From positions 1 through 64,000 of the forward strand of contig CAZAFH010000022.1 of assembly GCA_964484265.1 (NCBI GenBank): a stretch of DNA of 64,000 bases. Reading direction: 5' to 3'. The stretch is from SIAQ01 sp964484265 (GTDB lineage: Bacteria > Planctomycetota > Planctomycetia > Gemmatales > Gemmataceae). Of the stretch, positions 24,997 through 34,320 are shown piece after piece. The position numbers and the translations under genes are program-made. Numbering within the stretch: position 1 is the first letter of the stretch; every line of letters starts with the position of its first letter. Under the pieces are notes generated by a model. That model was not told the origin of the DNA. It did not search any database and saw only the letters and a program-made list of their open reading frames with translations.

Positions 24997-25899
24997 ATGA
25001 ACATGATCTGCACTCGGCGCGATTTCGTGGCGGCTTCCCTGGGTACCCTCGGCGCGGCGTTCATCGCCCCGGCGAGCGAACGGAGTCCGCGGCTCAATCT
25101 GGACCGGCAAGTGGGCGTCACGACATCGTCGTTCTCCGGGCACCTGGCCGTCAAATCCGCAGCTGGGCGGTTCACGCTGCTGGAACTGCCACGCATCATG
25201 CGCGATGAGCTGGATATGCGCATAATCGACGTGAACACGTCTTCTCTTGCGTCCTTCGACGCGGACTACCTGGTTCGCTGTCGTGATGCCGCCGAGAAGG
25301 CGGGGTGTGTTTTCACGAATCTCAAGATGAACCAGCGCGGCCTGAACATGGATAGCCGCAACGAGGGCGAGCGAAACCGGGCCTTGGCCGAGTATCGCCG
25401 AAGCATTGATGCTGGCGCTCGGCTCGGAGTGCGCTGGGTCAGGCCGTTGCCCAATGCGAAGCGACCGGAGATGGCCGTGCACGTGGCGAGCAATCGGGAG
25501 TTGGCCGACTACGCTGCCAAGCGAAAGATTCAATTACTTGTCGAGAACTATGGCTGGATGGAATCCGACCCGCAGGCAGTGACCTCGGTCATCAAGGCCG
25601 TGGGCCGCAACATCGCGGCATGCCCCGACACGGGCAATTGGTCAGACAACAAGGTGCGCTACGACGGTCTGGCGCGAGCGTTTCCGTTGGCCGTCACCTG
25701 CGATTTCAAGGCCCGCACACTGGGTCCAAAGGGCGAGCACTCGGCCTACGATCTGGAGCGCTGCTTTCGCATCGGCTGGGAGGCAGGCTTCCGAGGCCCG
25801 TGGTGCCTGGAGCATGTCCACAAGGACCGCAAAACGCTCTTCCGCGAGTTGATCCTGCTTCGCGACATGCTGCGCCGCTGGATGGCCGCACGGAAGTAA
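24997..25899 (+). CDS. Exported sugar phosphate isomerase/epimerase-like TIM barrel
   Basis: 300 residues of the xylose isomerase-like TIM-barrel superfamily. A Tat-type signal (TRRDFVAASLGTLGAAF) occupies the N-terminus. Barrel strands are visible at GVTTSSFS, MRIIDVNTSS, GCVFTNLKMN, GVRWVRPLP, IQLLVENYGW (a conserved metal-binding Glu), NIAACPDTGNWSD and PWCLEHVHKD (second Glu). Such proteins are frequent in planctomycetes and act on sugars or inositol derivatives, but their substrates are seldom known. The start ATG at 24997 is followed by a second Met two codons on; either gives the same signal. It stands 42 bases after the comM remnant, and its neighbour on the right is convergent. Confidence 0.82.
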   Translation: MNMICTRRDFVAASLGTLGAAFIAPASERSPRLNLDRQVGVTTSSFSGHLAVKSAAGRFTLLELPRIMRDELDMRIIDVNTSSLASFDADYLVRCRDAAEKAGCVFTNLKMNQRGLNMDSRNEGERNRALAEYRRSIDAGARLGVRWVRPLPNAKRPEMAVHVASNRELADYAAKRKIQLLVENYGWMESDPQAVTSVIKAVGRNIAACPDTGNWSDNKVRYDGLARAFPLAVTCDFKARTLGPKGEHSAYDLERCFRIGWEAGFRGPWCLEHVHKDRKTLFRELILLRDMLRRWMAARK

Positions 25900-25901
25900 T
25901 A

Positions 25902-28508
25902 TCAGGGCGCCCGTGACGTGACGTCGAGCTGATAGTTTTTCTGAATGCGCAGCAGACGTTGGTTCACCATGTCGCCCACGTAGATATAGTTGTCCGTCGC
26001 CTCCACGCAATTCGGGAATCCCAGCGGGATGCCTTTCGTCGGCACGAGGTCGCCAGGCAATCCGCCCATCGAGTCGCGATTGCCGTAGGTACCGAAATGC
26101 AGGATTTCGTTTCCTGCGTTGTCCATGACGGAGACTCTCTGGGCGATGTTCGTTGGATAGAAAATGCGTCCGTAGCCATCGACGGAAAAGCGCGGGGATC
26201 GGATGATGCAATCGGCATCGAACGCGCCGTATAGAACGTCGTAGCTGTGTGAAGGTCCTGCAGGAATCGTCGGGAAGAGAATGCCGCTTTCGAGCGAACC
26301 CGTCGGCGTGTATTTGTGAATTCGGCCCATGGCGCCGATAAACTTGTCGCCTTCGAAGCCTGGCAGAACCGACGACGGTTTTTTGTCCATGTAGCCGACG
26401 TAGAGGTTGCCCGCGAGATCGAAGCGCGCGCCGCCGGCGAAGGCTGGCAGGTTGGCGAGTTTCGTCGCTTCCCAGGGCACCTTGGCTTCGTTGCCGTGAA
26501 AAAGGCGCAACCCGTCTTTCGGATCGCCAACGAGCGCGAGGTTGCCGTTTGGGGCGATCGCGAATCCCTTGTCGCCGTTGCCCGTGAAGCACCATTCATG
26601 CTGGAAAGCTGGCGTGAGGCGATTGCTGCCTGAGGCGCCGAAGTTGGCCGGCGGATAGCCGTCCTTGTCCAGATGATAACGCGCGACTTTCCCGACGGCG
26701 TTCGAGGACTTGCCATCGGCAAGCGTGCGGATGTAGATGTGGCGATTGCGCGAATCGATTGCGATGCTCGGTGTGCGCAGCGGCACCTTGACGAAACGCG
26801 GCTTGCTCCAGTCGCTTGTCTTCCACACGCTGGCGTGATCGTCGAGGACGTAGACCTCCTCCGTCTTCTGATCGACCTCCATGCGGTCAAATCCGAGGCA
26901 TCGCTGTGCGCCTTCGACGTTGTAAAAATCCTTCAGTAGCGCGAATCCCTTCTCGGCGTCCTTGTAAACGCGCACAGGCATCTCGGTGTAGGCGACCCAG
27001 ATGTTCGTCGCCTTGCCCGACTCGGCCACGGCGACGTAGGAGTGCTTGTGCTGGCCTGTGTAGCCGGTCTCGGAAATCCGCAGCGTGACGGCAGGTTTGT
27101 CGTCCTTACGCCAGTCGTTGAACTTGAGCAACTCCACGTGGCCCCGCCCGGTGTACTCGTCGCCGATCCTCGTGGTGACGTACAACGCACCCGTGCGGGC
27201 ACTGACGGCGATGGCATCGGGATGAAGGACCGGAATCTCGCGAATCGATTTGCTGCTCGGATCGAGCACGATGATTCGCTTGTTCATGCGGTCGCACACG
27301 AAGACGTTGCCGGCTTTATCCACGGCGATGCCGTGCAGGGCGGAATAGCTGCGCATGCCGCCGATCGCCGATTTGCGGTCGCGCGCCGCGCTGGCGAGGG
27401 CGTCCTTGTCGAGAGCGAAGAACACCGTGGCCGTCCGGGACGCGAGATCGACTTTCCAGACTTGGCCATCGCGCCAGAAGCCGTCGGTTTTGATCTCCTT
27501 GATGGAGCCATACATCGACGTCACGGCAAAGATGCCGCTCAGGTAAAAGCTCATTCCATCGGGAGCGAAACAAGTGAATACGGGACCTGCCATCGAGTGC
27601 ACCAGATGAGCGCCAGGTGTCACGGGCCCTTGCGGGAACGGCGGGGTTTTCACAAGCGGGCCATGCAGATGGTCCTTGGGATTTTCGGGAATGGTGCCGT
27701 CGGTATTGAACGTCATCAGCTGAAAGCTGGCGCCGCCGAAGCCCGTGCTCCACGCGCTGAGTCGATCCGGATCGGGTGTGGGAAACAGTCGGGCCATCCC
27801 GCCCGTGGCCGTGTCGAGGAACGTGGTTGACAGGGACGGATCGGTGAGGCGGTTAAACTTTGGGGAATAGGATCCATCGGGGTGGATGTTGATTCCCCAA
27901 CCTTTCATGGCTTTAGTATCTTTGCCGGCCGGGGGCGGGAATACGGTGCGCACGTAGTTGCCAGCAATATCGTACTGACGAAGCGCGGGCGGGCCGAGAT
28001 TGCTGGAATGCCCGAGCACGAAGACTTTGCCGTCGGATTTGATTTCGAGTCCGTTGATGCCGAAGGGGCTGTGGTCGTTGTGTCCCATTTCCGCGGAATA
28101 GTAAGCGTATGGGTCGCCGCCGACGATGCGGTTCAAGGCCACGTTCATGCCTGCGCGGACACGCAGGGCCAATGCGCCGGGTTTAGGCACGGGGTTTCGG
28201 TGATCGTCCTTGCCGTCCCATTCGAGCTTCTGAAATCGGGAATTCGCCAACAACGGCGGCGGCGTCTTCGGCCCGAGCACGCCCGCGGCAAGGTGGCGGA
28301 TCACGATGTTTTTCGCCGGGTCGATGACGGCCACCTCGACGTCCGCCATTTGGTTCAACTCAAAGATCGCGTACCACTTCTTCGCTTTTTCGTCGAACTT
28401 CAATGCAGGCCTTTGGACCCATCGGAGAGGTTCGCCAGCCGAAGCCGGCTGCGAATAAAGCAGCACGACGCAAGTCAAGACGATCGATCGGCTCATCATT
28501 TTTCTCAT
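25902..28508 (-). CDS. Large exported beta-propeller (NHL/SMP-30-like) protein
   Basis: 868 residues with a Sec signal (MSRSIVLTCVVLLYSQPASA). An N-terminal sandwich domain of about 110 residues (LEWDGKDDHRNPVPKPG, ALRVRAG) precedes a long array of propeller-type repeats, recognisable from phrases like GIAVDKAGNVFVCDRMNKRIIVLD, IDSRNRHIYIRTLADG, ARFDLAGNLYVGYMDK and FSVDGYGRIFYPTN. The C-terminal block reads ATDNYIYVGDMVNQRLLRI. These repeats suggest a ligand-binding or carbohydrate-active scaffold outside the cell; no catalytic residues are assigned. It is transcribed in the same direction as the terpenoid-cyclase-like gene upstream (26-base gap) and probably shares an operon with it. Confidence 0.78.
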   Translation of the reverse strand: MRKMMSRSIVLTCVVLLYSQPASAGEPLRWVQRPALKFDEKAKKWYAIFELNQMADVEVAVIDPAKNIVIRHLAAGVLGPKTPPPLLANSRFQKLEWDGKDDHRNPVPKPGALALRVRAGMNVALNRIVGGDPYAYYSAEMGHNDHSPFGINGLEIKSDGKVFVLGHSSNLGPPALRQYDIAGNYVRTVFPPPAGKDTKAMKGWGINIHPDGSYSPKFNRLTDPSLSTTFLDTATGGMARLFPTPDPDRLSAWSTGFGGASFQLMTFNTDGTIPENPKDHLHGPLVKTPPFPQGPVTPGAHLVHSMAGPVFTCFAPDGMSFYLSGIFAVTSMYGSIKEIKTDGFWRDGQVWKVDLASRTATVFFALDKDALASAARDRKSAIGGMRSYSALHGIAVDKAGNVFVCDRMNKRIIVLDPSSKSIREIPVLHPDAIAVSARTGALYVTTRIGDEYTGRGHVELLKFNDWRKDDKPAVTLRISETGYTGQHKHSYVAVAESGKATNIWVAYTEMPVRVYKDAEKGFALLKDFYNVEGAQRCLGFDRMEVDQKTEEVYVLDDHASVWKTSDWSKPRFVKVPLRTPSIAIDSRNRHIYIRTLADGKSSNAVGKVARYHLDKDGYPPANFGASGSNRLTPAFQHEWCFTGNGDKGFAIAPNGNLALVGDPKDGLRLFHGNEAKVPWEATKLANLPAFAGGARFDLAGNLYVGYMDKKPSSVLPGFEGDKFIGAMGRIHKYTPTGSLESGILFPTIPAGPSHSYDVLYGAFDADCIIRSPRFSVDGYGRIFYPTNIAQRVSVMDNAGNEILHFGTYGNRDSMGGLPGDLVPTKGIPLGFPNCVEATDNYIYVGDMVNQRLLRIQKNYQLDVTSRAP

Positions 28509-28534
28509 TGCAATTCTGGATTCGAGTTCGTCGG

Positions 28535-30088
28535 CTACGGGGTGATAGCGCGGCCGTCGCGCATGCGGACGATGCTGCGCGTCAGGTCCTTGGCGAGATT
28601 AGCGCGCGCCAGGAAGAGCATCGCGAAGCAAGTGTCGGGCACATCGCCATGCCGATCCAGCCAGCTGCCATCCGGCCGCTGGTTTTTCAGAATCACGTCG
28701 GACCCCCAGCCATACCAGTCCTTGCCGTCGATGGTCTTGAGATCATAGATCACGGCGACGCGCTCCAGGCTCCAGAGGAAATAATAATCTCCCCACGCCT
28801 CGGCCCGAATGATGCCGCCCCTATGACCTACTGCGGGATCTGGATTTGGTACATTGGTTATCGTTCGACCGATGACACCGGCCAAGTGCGCAAAGGCCTT
28901 GGCGCAACGTTCATCGGCCAGGGCATCGGCAGGAGGATCGCCTACCGTGTTTCCTCCGAAAGACCGGTCTTCGCGCAGCGTCTTGTCCATTGCAAGAGCG
29001 ATCAGGCCAGCGCAGGTATTCGCGTCACGCAGCGTACTGCCGGAGTAGTGCCCCGGCATATCGTAGCCCCACGTCCCATCGGCGTTTTGTTTTTGGCAAA
29101 ATGTACGTGCGGCAGCCAGAATTGCAGGGCGCACCGGTATCCCGTGCTGACTGCTGCCCCACAAGCTGAGAAGCGCGAATTGCGTCATCGAGTTCGACGG
29201 CGGGTGCGGCCTACCAATTCCGGTCGGCTTGTATTTGTTCGATTGAAGCTTCTCCAATAGCTTCTCTTCCTGCGCGGGAGTGACGGGCGGATTGAGATAA
29301 GACCATCGGCCGTCCTCGCATTGGCCGGCGATTATGCGCAGAGCAAGCGTGCGCGCCAGGACGCGGTCTTCTGCCTGCAAGGGTTCCGCGTCGTGCAGGC
29401 GGTTGAGAAAAAACAGAATCGCACCTAGTGAATAGATCATCTGATTGCTCGGACCGGATTCGCGGACGACGCGAAGCGCTGCTTGAATGGCTGGATCGTC
29501 CCGCGGGACCTTGGCTTCGAGCAGCGCCAGGCCGACGAGCGCGATCGTTCCCGTATGGGCGTCCTTTGGAAACCGTCCGTCGATGGGCGCAATCTCACCA
29601 ACCTTCTCCATGCGCTTTTTCAGGTGAACCACGCCCTTGTCGAGCGCCGCCCGGATATGCGGCGGCATCGGCGGCGGCTCGTTGGAAATGGGTTTCTGGT
29701 CCACGTCCGCGATTTCCGGCGCCGGCTTCTTCGTGTCCGGTTCTGTTCGGCGACTGCTGAAAAACCAGACCAGGCCAATGGCGAGGACGAGCACCGCGCC
29801 GAACGCCATGAAACATCCCAACACCCCCGAGGCCAACAAAACGCGGCGTCCGGATCCTTGGCCTGATGCCGGTGCTGGCGGTGTCGCTTCGGTGACGGCC
29901 GGCGTCGGCGTGGGTGTGCCAGGAACCGCTGTGGGCGGCGGAATCGCCGTTACTGCTTCCGATTCAATTGGAGTCGGCTCTTTCTTTCGACTGAGAACGG
30001 CGCCGCACTGCGGGCAGACAACCTTCTCCGGCGGCGGTTGCGGAATCTCCAGAGGTTTTTGGCATCGCGGGCAAGATTTGGTAGCCAC
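28535..30088 (-). CDS. Zinc-ribbon, membrane-anchored squalene-cyclase-repeat protein
   Basis: 517 residues from a GTG at 30088, preceded at close range by GGAGGT; an ATG 12 codons upstream at 30124 lacks a comparable site. Domains: a CxxC...CxxC ribbon (CPRCQK, CPQCGAVL), a Pro/Thr/Ala-rich linker, one membrane helix (VLLASGVLGCFMAFGAVLVL), then an external alpha/alpha-barrel domain with prenyltransferase/squalene-oxidase-type repeats (IALVGLALLEA, QCEDGRWSYL, NADGTWGYDMPG, QRPDGSWLDRHGD). QW-like GxW motifs are visible in three repeats. An enzymatic role is unlikely without the DxDD motif, which I do not see; a scaffold or binding role is more plausible. Confidence 0.75.
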   Translation of the reverse strand: MATKSCPRCQKPLEIPQPPPEKVVCPQCGAVLSRKKEPTPIESEAVTAIPPPTAVPGTPTPTPAVTEATPPAPASGQGSGRRVLLASGVLGCFMAFGAVLVLAIGLVWFFSSRRTEPDTKKPAPEIADVDQKPISNEPPPMPPHIRAALDKGVVHLKKRMEKVGEIAPIDGRFPKDAHTGTIALVGLALLEAKVPRDDPAIQAALRVVRESGPSNQMIYSLGAILFFLNRLHDAEPLQAEDRVLARTLALRIIAGQCEDGRWSYLNPPVTPAQEEKLLEKLQSNKYKPTGIGRPHPPSNSMTQFALLSLWGSSQHGIPVRPAILAAARTFCQKQNADGTWGYDMPGHYSGSTLRDANTCAGLIALAMDKTLREDRSFGGNTVGDPPADALADERCAKAFAHLAGVIGRTITNVPNPDPAVGHRGGIIRAEAWGDYYFLWSLERVAVIYDLKTIDGKDWYGWGSDVILKNQRPDGSWLDRHGDVPDTCFAMLFLARANLAKDLTRSIVRMRDGRAITP

Positions 30089-30277
30089 GGGACCTCCATT
30101 TATCGGTTCCTGCCGAGTACGCACGAACCGGCATTACGGCCCATCTTATTCCCAGGCCAATCAGGAACCCACCCTCATATTTCCCAGTGCATGTCAATTA
30201 TTCGAGCGCAATTTCCCAACACTGCCGAGTCCCATATTCTTACCAGCAACAGAAACGCCCCAAATTCGGAGCACGCC

Positions 30278-31705
30278 ATGAGACACTACTTGTCAACATT
30301 ACTCGTCTTTGGCTCTATCGCAGCAATCCCCATGTCGGCTCACGCCGGCAGCAAGCCGAATATCATCCTCGTCATGGCCGACGATCAGGGCTGGGGCGAC
30401 ATGGCCTACAACGGTCACAAGGTCGTCAAGACGCCGAATTTCGACAAGATGGCGGCAACCGGCCTGCGCTTCGACCGCTTCTACGCCGCGGCCCCGGTTT
30501 GCTCGCCGACGCGAGCCAGCGTCATGACGGGCCGGCATCCCAATCGGTGCGGCTGTTTCTCGTGGGGGCATTCGCTCAGGCCGCAGGAATTCACCATTGC
30601 CGAGGCTTTGAAGATGGCCGGCTATCGCACGGGTCACTTTGGCAAATGGCATCTCGGCTCGGTCCGCCTTGGCAGCCCCGTCAACCCCGGCGCAAGCGGC
30701 TTCGACGAATGGCTCAGTGCCGAGAATTTTTTCGACATCGACCCGATCCTTTCGAAGAAGGGCAAGGCCGTACAGTTGAAAGGCGATAGCTCGGAGGTGA
30801 CGGTCGATGCGGCTCTTGAATTCATCCGCGATTCCAGCAGGAAGAAGGATCCGTTCCTTGCGGTCGTCTGGTTTGGATCGCCGCACGCGCCGCACCAGGC
30901 CCTGGAAGCCGACAAGCGCCTCTATCCCGATCAGCCGGCGGCGCTGCAGAACTTTTACGGCGAAATCACGGCCATGGATCGCGCCTTCGGCAAGCTGCGC
31001 GACGAACTGAAGAAACTAGGCATCGATCAGAACACGATCCTCTGGTATTGCAGCGACAACGGCGCCCTGCCCAAAGTGGGATCGACCGGCGGCTTCCGTG
31101 GATTCAAGGCCAGCCTCTACGAAGGCGGCGTACTCGTGCCCGCCATCCTCGAATGGCCAGCGCGCATCAGCAAACACCGTACGACGAGTGTGCGCTGCAA
31201 CACCACGGATATTTATCCGACGCTGCTCGAAATCGTCGGCGTCAAGATGAAAGGCCAGCCACCGCTCGACGGCATCAGTCTCGTCCCGCTGATCGACAAC
31301 AAAATGACGGCAAGACCCAGACCGATGGGCTTCTGGAACTTCCCCACGGCCGGCATCAGCACGCCAAGCCACGCCTGGATGACGCAGCTTCTCGCCGCCC
31401 AGAAAGAAGGCAAGGAACCCGACGACAAAGCGAAGCTAAGACTCGACGCCGGCAAGATCCAGAAGCGCTACCCCGCCGACAAGCTGCCAGGCCACGCCGC
31501 CTGGATCGACGGCGACTGGAAGCTGCACCAGATTCCTGGCAAAGGAGGCGACAAGATCCGCTTCGAACTCTACGACCTTGTCAAGGATCGCGCGGAAACG
31601 ATGGACGTCTCTGCTGCAGAGTCCGCTCGCGTCAAGACGATGCGCCAGGCCCTAAACGCCTGGCAGAAATCCGTGATCCGCAGCCTGAACGGCGAGGACT
31701 ACTGA
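30278..31705 (+). CDS. Arylsulfatase-type sulfatase, exported
   Basis: 475-residue type I sulfatase. Signal peptide ending AHA, then SKPNIILVMADDQGWGD, the formylglycine motif CSPTRASVMTGR (Cys75), GHFGKWHLG, and CSDNGALP with the metal-binding Asp-Asn pair. The open frame reaches back to 30038, but that part is the antisense of the zinc-ribbon gene, so 30278 is used. It is divergent from the gene at 28535-30088. It is only moderately similar to the sulfatase at 10664, so the two probably have different substrates. Confidence 0.92.
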   Translation: MRHYLSTLLVFGSIAAIPMSAHAGSKPNIILVMADDQGWGDMAYNGHKVVKTPNFDKMAATGLRFDRFYAAAPVCSPTRASVMTGRHPNRCGCFSWGHSLRPQEFTIAEALKMAGYRTGHFGKWHLGSVRLGSPVNPGASGFDEWLSAENFFDIDPILSKKGKAVQLKGDSSEVTVDAALEFIRDSSRKKDPFLAVVWFGSPHAPHQALEADKRLYPDQPAALQNFYGEITAMDRAFGKLRDELKKLGIDQNTILWYCSDNGALPKVGSTGGFRGFKASLYEGGVLVPAILEWPARISKHRTTSVRCNTTDIYPTLLEIVGVKMKGQPPLDGISLVPLIDNKMTARPRPMGFWNFPTAGISTPSHAWMTQLLAAQKEGKEPDDKAKLRLDAGKIQKRYPADKLPGHAAWIDGDWKLHQIPGKGGDKIRFELYDLVKDRAETMDVSAAESARVKTMRQALNAWQKSVIRSLNGEDY

Positions 31706-31802
31706 AACTGAGCTGCGAGGATTGGCGGGCTTATTGGGACCCCATTTTTCGCACGGAAAGTGATGATCCATCAACTCTCAATCGGTAATCCGATGTTCTT
31801 CC

Positions 31803-31883
31803 GAGCCGCGACCGTGAGGGAGCGGCCAACGGGATGCCGTGCCGGAACATGTGACTTCGGCCACTCCCTCACGGTCGTGGCTC
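31803..31883. repeat. Inverted repeat, about 25-bp arms
   Basis: Left arm 31803-31827 (contains gaccgtgagggagcgg) and right arm 31859-31883 (contains ccactccctcacggtcg) are near-perfect inverse complements with two mismatches, separated by about 30 bases. It lies between two convergent genes and could terminate both, but it lacks a T run and looks like another dispersed palindrome family. Confidence 0.75.
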
Positions 31884-31914
31884 AGAGCTATTCTTTTCAA
31901 GCCGCGCGAGCCAC

Positions 31915-33228
31915 TCACTCAACGACAACACGATTCACCCTCGGGCTGAGTCGCGGGTTTGTCGATTCGAGCTGGCAGCGGATTTGAACGTATCGCTCGG
32001 CCTTCACGGCGGCGCCTCGGTGGACGGCCCGCCAGTCGGACCATTCGCCGGTGTTTTTCGTGCGGAAGGATAAGCGCACCTCGGCTTCCCTGACGCCTTC
32101 CGCGTAGCCGACGCTGCCGAAGCCGTTGCCACAGAACCAGAGACGGAAGACGCCATCGACAATATCGACTTCGGGGTATTCGACCATGGTGTCGTCCCAG
32201 GCTTTCTTCGGGCTAGGGCCGAGCACCGGCTCGATGGGGCTTTTCTCCCAGTTCTTGCCGTCGAGGCTTTCCGCGTAGGCGATGCGGTAGTTGGGCTTGG
32301 CGTAGGAGTACCACATGCGGAAGACGCCATCGTCGTGGCGGACATAGCAGCGCGAGAGGATGATGCGCTTGCCGCCCGTGGTGAAGTCGTCGGTGAGAAC
32401 GGGGTTTTTGTCGTACTTGGTCCAGCGAATGCCATCGGACGAAGTGGCCAGACACTGATGGATGTTTTGCTTGCCTGGCGTGGCGAGGGCGGCGGTGTAC
32501 CACATCATCCACTGGTCGCCGACTTTCAGCACCATGGGAACGCAGGCGCCGCCGCCGTCGGGCGAGTCGGCGGGGCCGCGATCGAGAATCGGCGCAGCCT
32601 GGTAGCGTTTCCACGACAGCCCGGCGTCAAACGATTCGGCCAGGCCCATCGCCCAGGTGGTGCCTGGCCCTTTGAATCCCCAACCGGTGTAGTACATGCG
32701 CCAGTGCGTATCGGTGACTTTGACGACGCGCGGCTGGTTGATTTGGCCGCCCTCCCAGGCCCCTTGCGGTTTCAGCACCGGGCTTGCGGGATGCTCCTTC
32801 CAGGTCAGCGGATCGCGGATGCTGGCCTCGGCGAAACCGATGCCGCCGGCTTTCCGCCCGGCGTAATACATGCGATACGTCTTGCCGTCGGCCATGCGAA
32901 TGATGGAAACGCCATTGGTCCATTTGTCCCACGGGCCGGTCTTGTCAGGTCCAAAGATGGGGTTGGCCAGATGTTTCTTCCAGGCTTGTGGCGCCGTCCA
33001 CTGTTCGATCCAGTTAACGCGAATGGATCGCGACTTGCCGAGGTCGATCGGCTTGGCCAAGAACTCGCCACGTTTCCTAAACCCATCGGACGTCTTGGCG
33101 AGGCAAAGCCGTTTGCGCTCGTCAGGTTGAACGTGGAGGAATTCGCCGACGGTCAGGTCGATGGATTGGCCGACCTGCGCAACCATCGGCGACGCGAGCA
33201 AGAAGACGAACGAAGGTAGCCAGTTCAT
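31915..33228 (-). CDS. Exported five-bladed-propeller protein, glycosidase-like
   Basis: 437 residues with a signal peptide (NWLPSFVFLLASPMVAQ). From about residue 85 the sequence shows the repeated blade pattern of the GH43/GH32/GH130-type five-bladed propellers: GKTYRMYYAGRKAGGIGFAEA, HWRMYYTGWGF, DQWMMWYTAALA, DGVFRMWYSYAKP and DGVFRLWFCGNGFGSVGYAE. These enzymes act on plant or microbial glycans, but I cannot locate the catalytic acids with confidence. The C-terminal 60 residues look like a separate sandwich domain. The esterase gene upstream on the same strand may be in the same unit. Confidence 0.72.
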   Translation of the reverse strand: MNWLPSFVFLLASPMVAQVGQSIDLTVGEFLHVQPDERKRLCLAKTSDGFRKRGEFLAKPIDLGKSRSIRVNWIEQWTAPQAWKKHLANPIFGPDKTGPWDKWTNGVSIIRMADGKTYRMYYAGRKAGGIGFAEASIRDPLTWKEHPASPVLKPQGAWEGGQINQPRVVKVTDTHWRMYYTGWGFKGPGTTWAMGLAESFDAGLSWKRYQAAPILDRGPADSPDGGGACVPMVLKVGDQWMMWYTAALATPGKQNIHQCLATSSDGIRWTKYDKNPVLTDDFTTGGKRIILSRCYVRHDDGVFRMWYSYAKPNYRIAYAESLDGKNWEKSPIEPVLGPSPKKAWDDTMVEYPEVDIVDGVFRLWFCGNGFGSVGYAEGVREAEVRLSFRTKNTGEWSDWRAVHRGAAVKAERYVQIRCQLESTNPRLSPRVNRVVVE

Positions 33229-33273
33229 GATCCGTTCCCGCTAATTATTGTCCTGATCCGTTTCTGCGCACCA

Positions 33274-34164
33274 TCACTTGGCGGATCGAAGGTGTTTGTC
33301 GAAGAATCCGAGCACGACGGGCCGAAGGTCGCGCTGTTTGGGTTGAAGGTGGAAAGTGTGCGGCGCGCCTTCCACGATGACAAGCTCATGGACGGCGCCG
33401 ACTTTCTTCAGCGCTGCTGCGAAAAGCTCTGATTGCTTGATATCCACGGTCTTGTCGGCAGTGCCGTGCAGGATCAACATCGGCGGCGTGCTTTTCCGCA
33501 CATAGGTCACGGGCGATGCGGCGCGGTAGATCTCCGGCGCCTGCTCGCGCGACTTGCCGAGCATGCTGATATCGCGATGCTCGGTCAAATCCATCGGTCC
33601 GTACATTGGCACGGCACACTGCACACGACACGAGAATTCGGCGTAGGGGCCTTTGGGGTCGAGGCCATCCTTCGCGTCGAGAACGCCGACCATCGCTGCG
33701 AGGTGTCCGCCGGCGGAACCGCCGATGACGCCGATGCGGCCTGGGTCGATTTGCAAGCGGTCTGCGTTTTTGCGCAGCCAGCGCACGGCGGTCATGCAGT
33801 CGTGCAGGTTATTCGGCCAGGTCGCTTTTTCTTTGGTTGCGAGAAGATAGTTGATGCTGATGGCGACATATCCGTTGAGCGCGAGGTTCGTGCCGATGTT
33901 GAATTCGCGCGCCGCCGCCTTGTCGCCGCCGGTCCATCCGCCGCCGTGGATGATGACGACTGCGGCCGAGCGCACATCCTTGGCGCGTTTCGCAGGCAGA
34001 TACAGGTCGGCAGTCTCGGTCCGTCCGGGCGCGAGATACGCGACGTTCTGCTCGATGGTCACGCCATCCGGCGCGGGCGGCAGTTTCTTGGGCGCTTGAG
34101 CGCTGGCGCCGTGTGGCGTCGTCAGGGCCAACAAAAGCGAAGCGAAAAGCAACGTCGGTTTCAT
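33274..34164 (-). CDS. Exported alpha/beta-hydrolase (esterase/carboxylesterase)
   Basis: 296 residues, signal peptide to about residue 22. It belongs to the HSL/BD-FAE-like group: oxyanion loop HGGGW (His73), nucleophile elbow GGSAGG (Ser150), catalytic Asp in LILHGTADKTVD and His in GAPHTFHL. Related planctomycete proteins are often deacetylases or feruloyl-type esterases acting on polysaccharide decorations. Its position 45 bases upstream of the glycosidase-like propeller gene, in the same direction, suggests joint action on an acylated glycan, which is inference. Confidence 0.85.
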   Translation of the reverse strand: MKPTLLFASLLLALTTPHGASAQAPKKLPPAPDGVTIEQNVAYLAPGRTETADLYLPAKRAKDVRSAAVVIIHGGGWTGGDKAAAREFNIGTNLALNGYVAISINYLLATKEKATWPNNLHDCMTAVRWLRKNADRLQIDPGRIGVIGGSAGGHLAAMVGVLDAKDGLDPKGPYAEFSCRVQCAVPMYGPMDLTEHRDISMLGKSREQAPEIYRAASPVTYVRKSTPPMLILHGTADKTVDIKQSELFAAALKKVGAVHELVIVEGAPHTFHLQPKQRDLRPVVLGFFDKHLRSAK

Positions 34165-34320
34165 GGCAATTCCTCGTCGGGTGGTTGGAGTGAGCCGTCA
34201 TTTTATCCCGCCGATGGACCGTTTCCATACTGATGCGTGTTTAGTTTCCGTGGCGGCCCGAGCCGATTTGCGGTAAAATACACGCGATTCAGGGCAGCGA
34301 TCCTACGCGGAGAATTAGCG

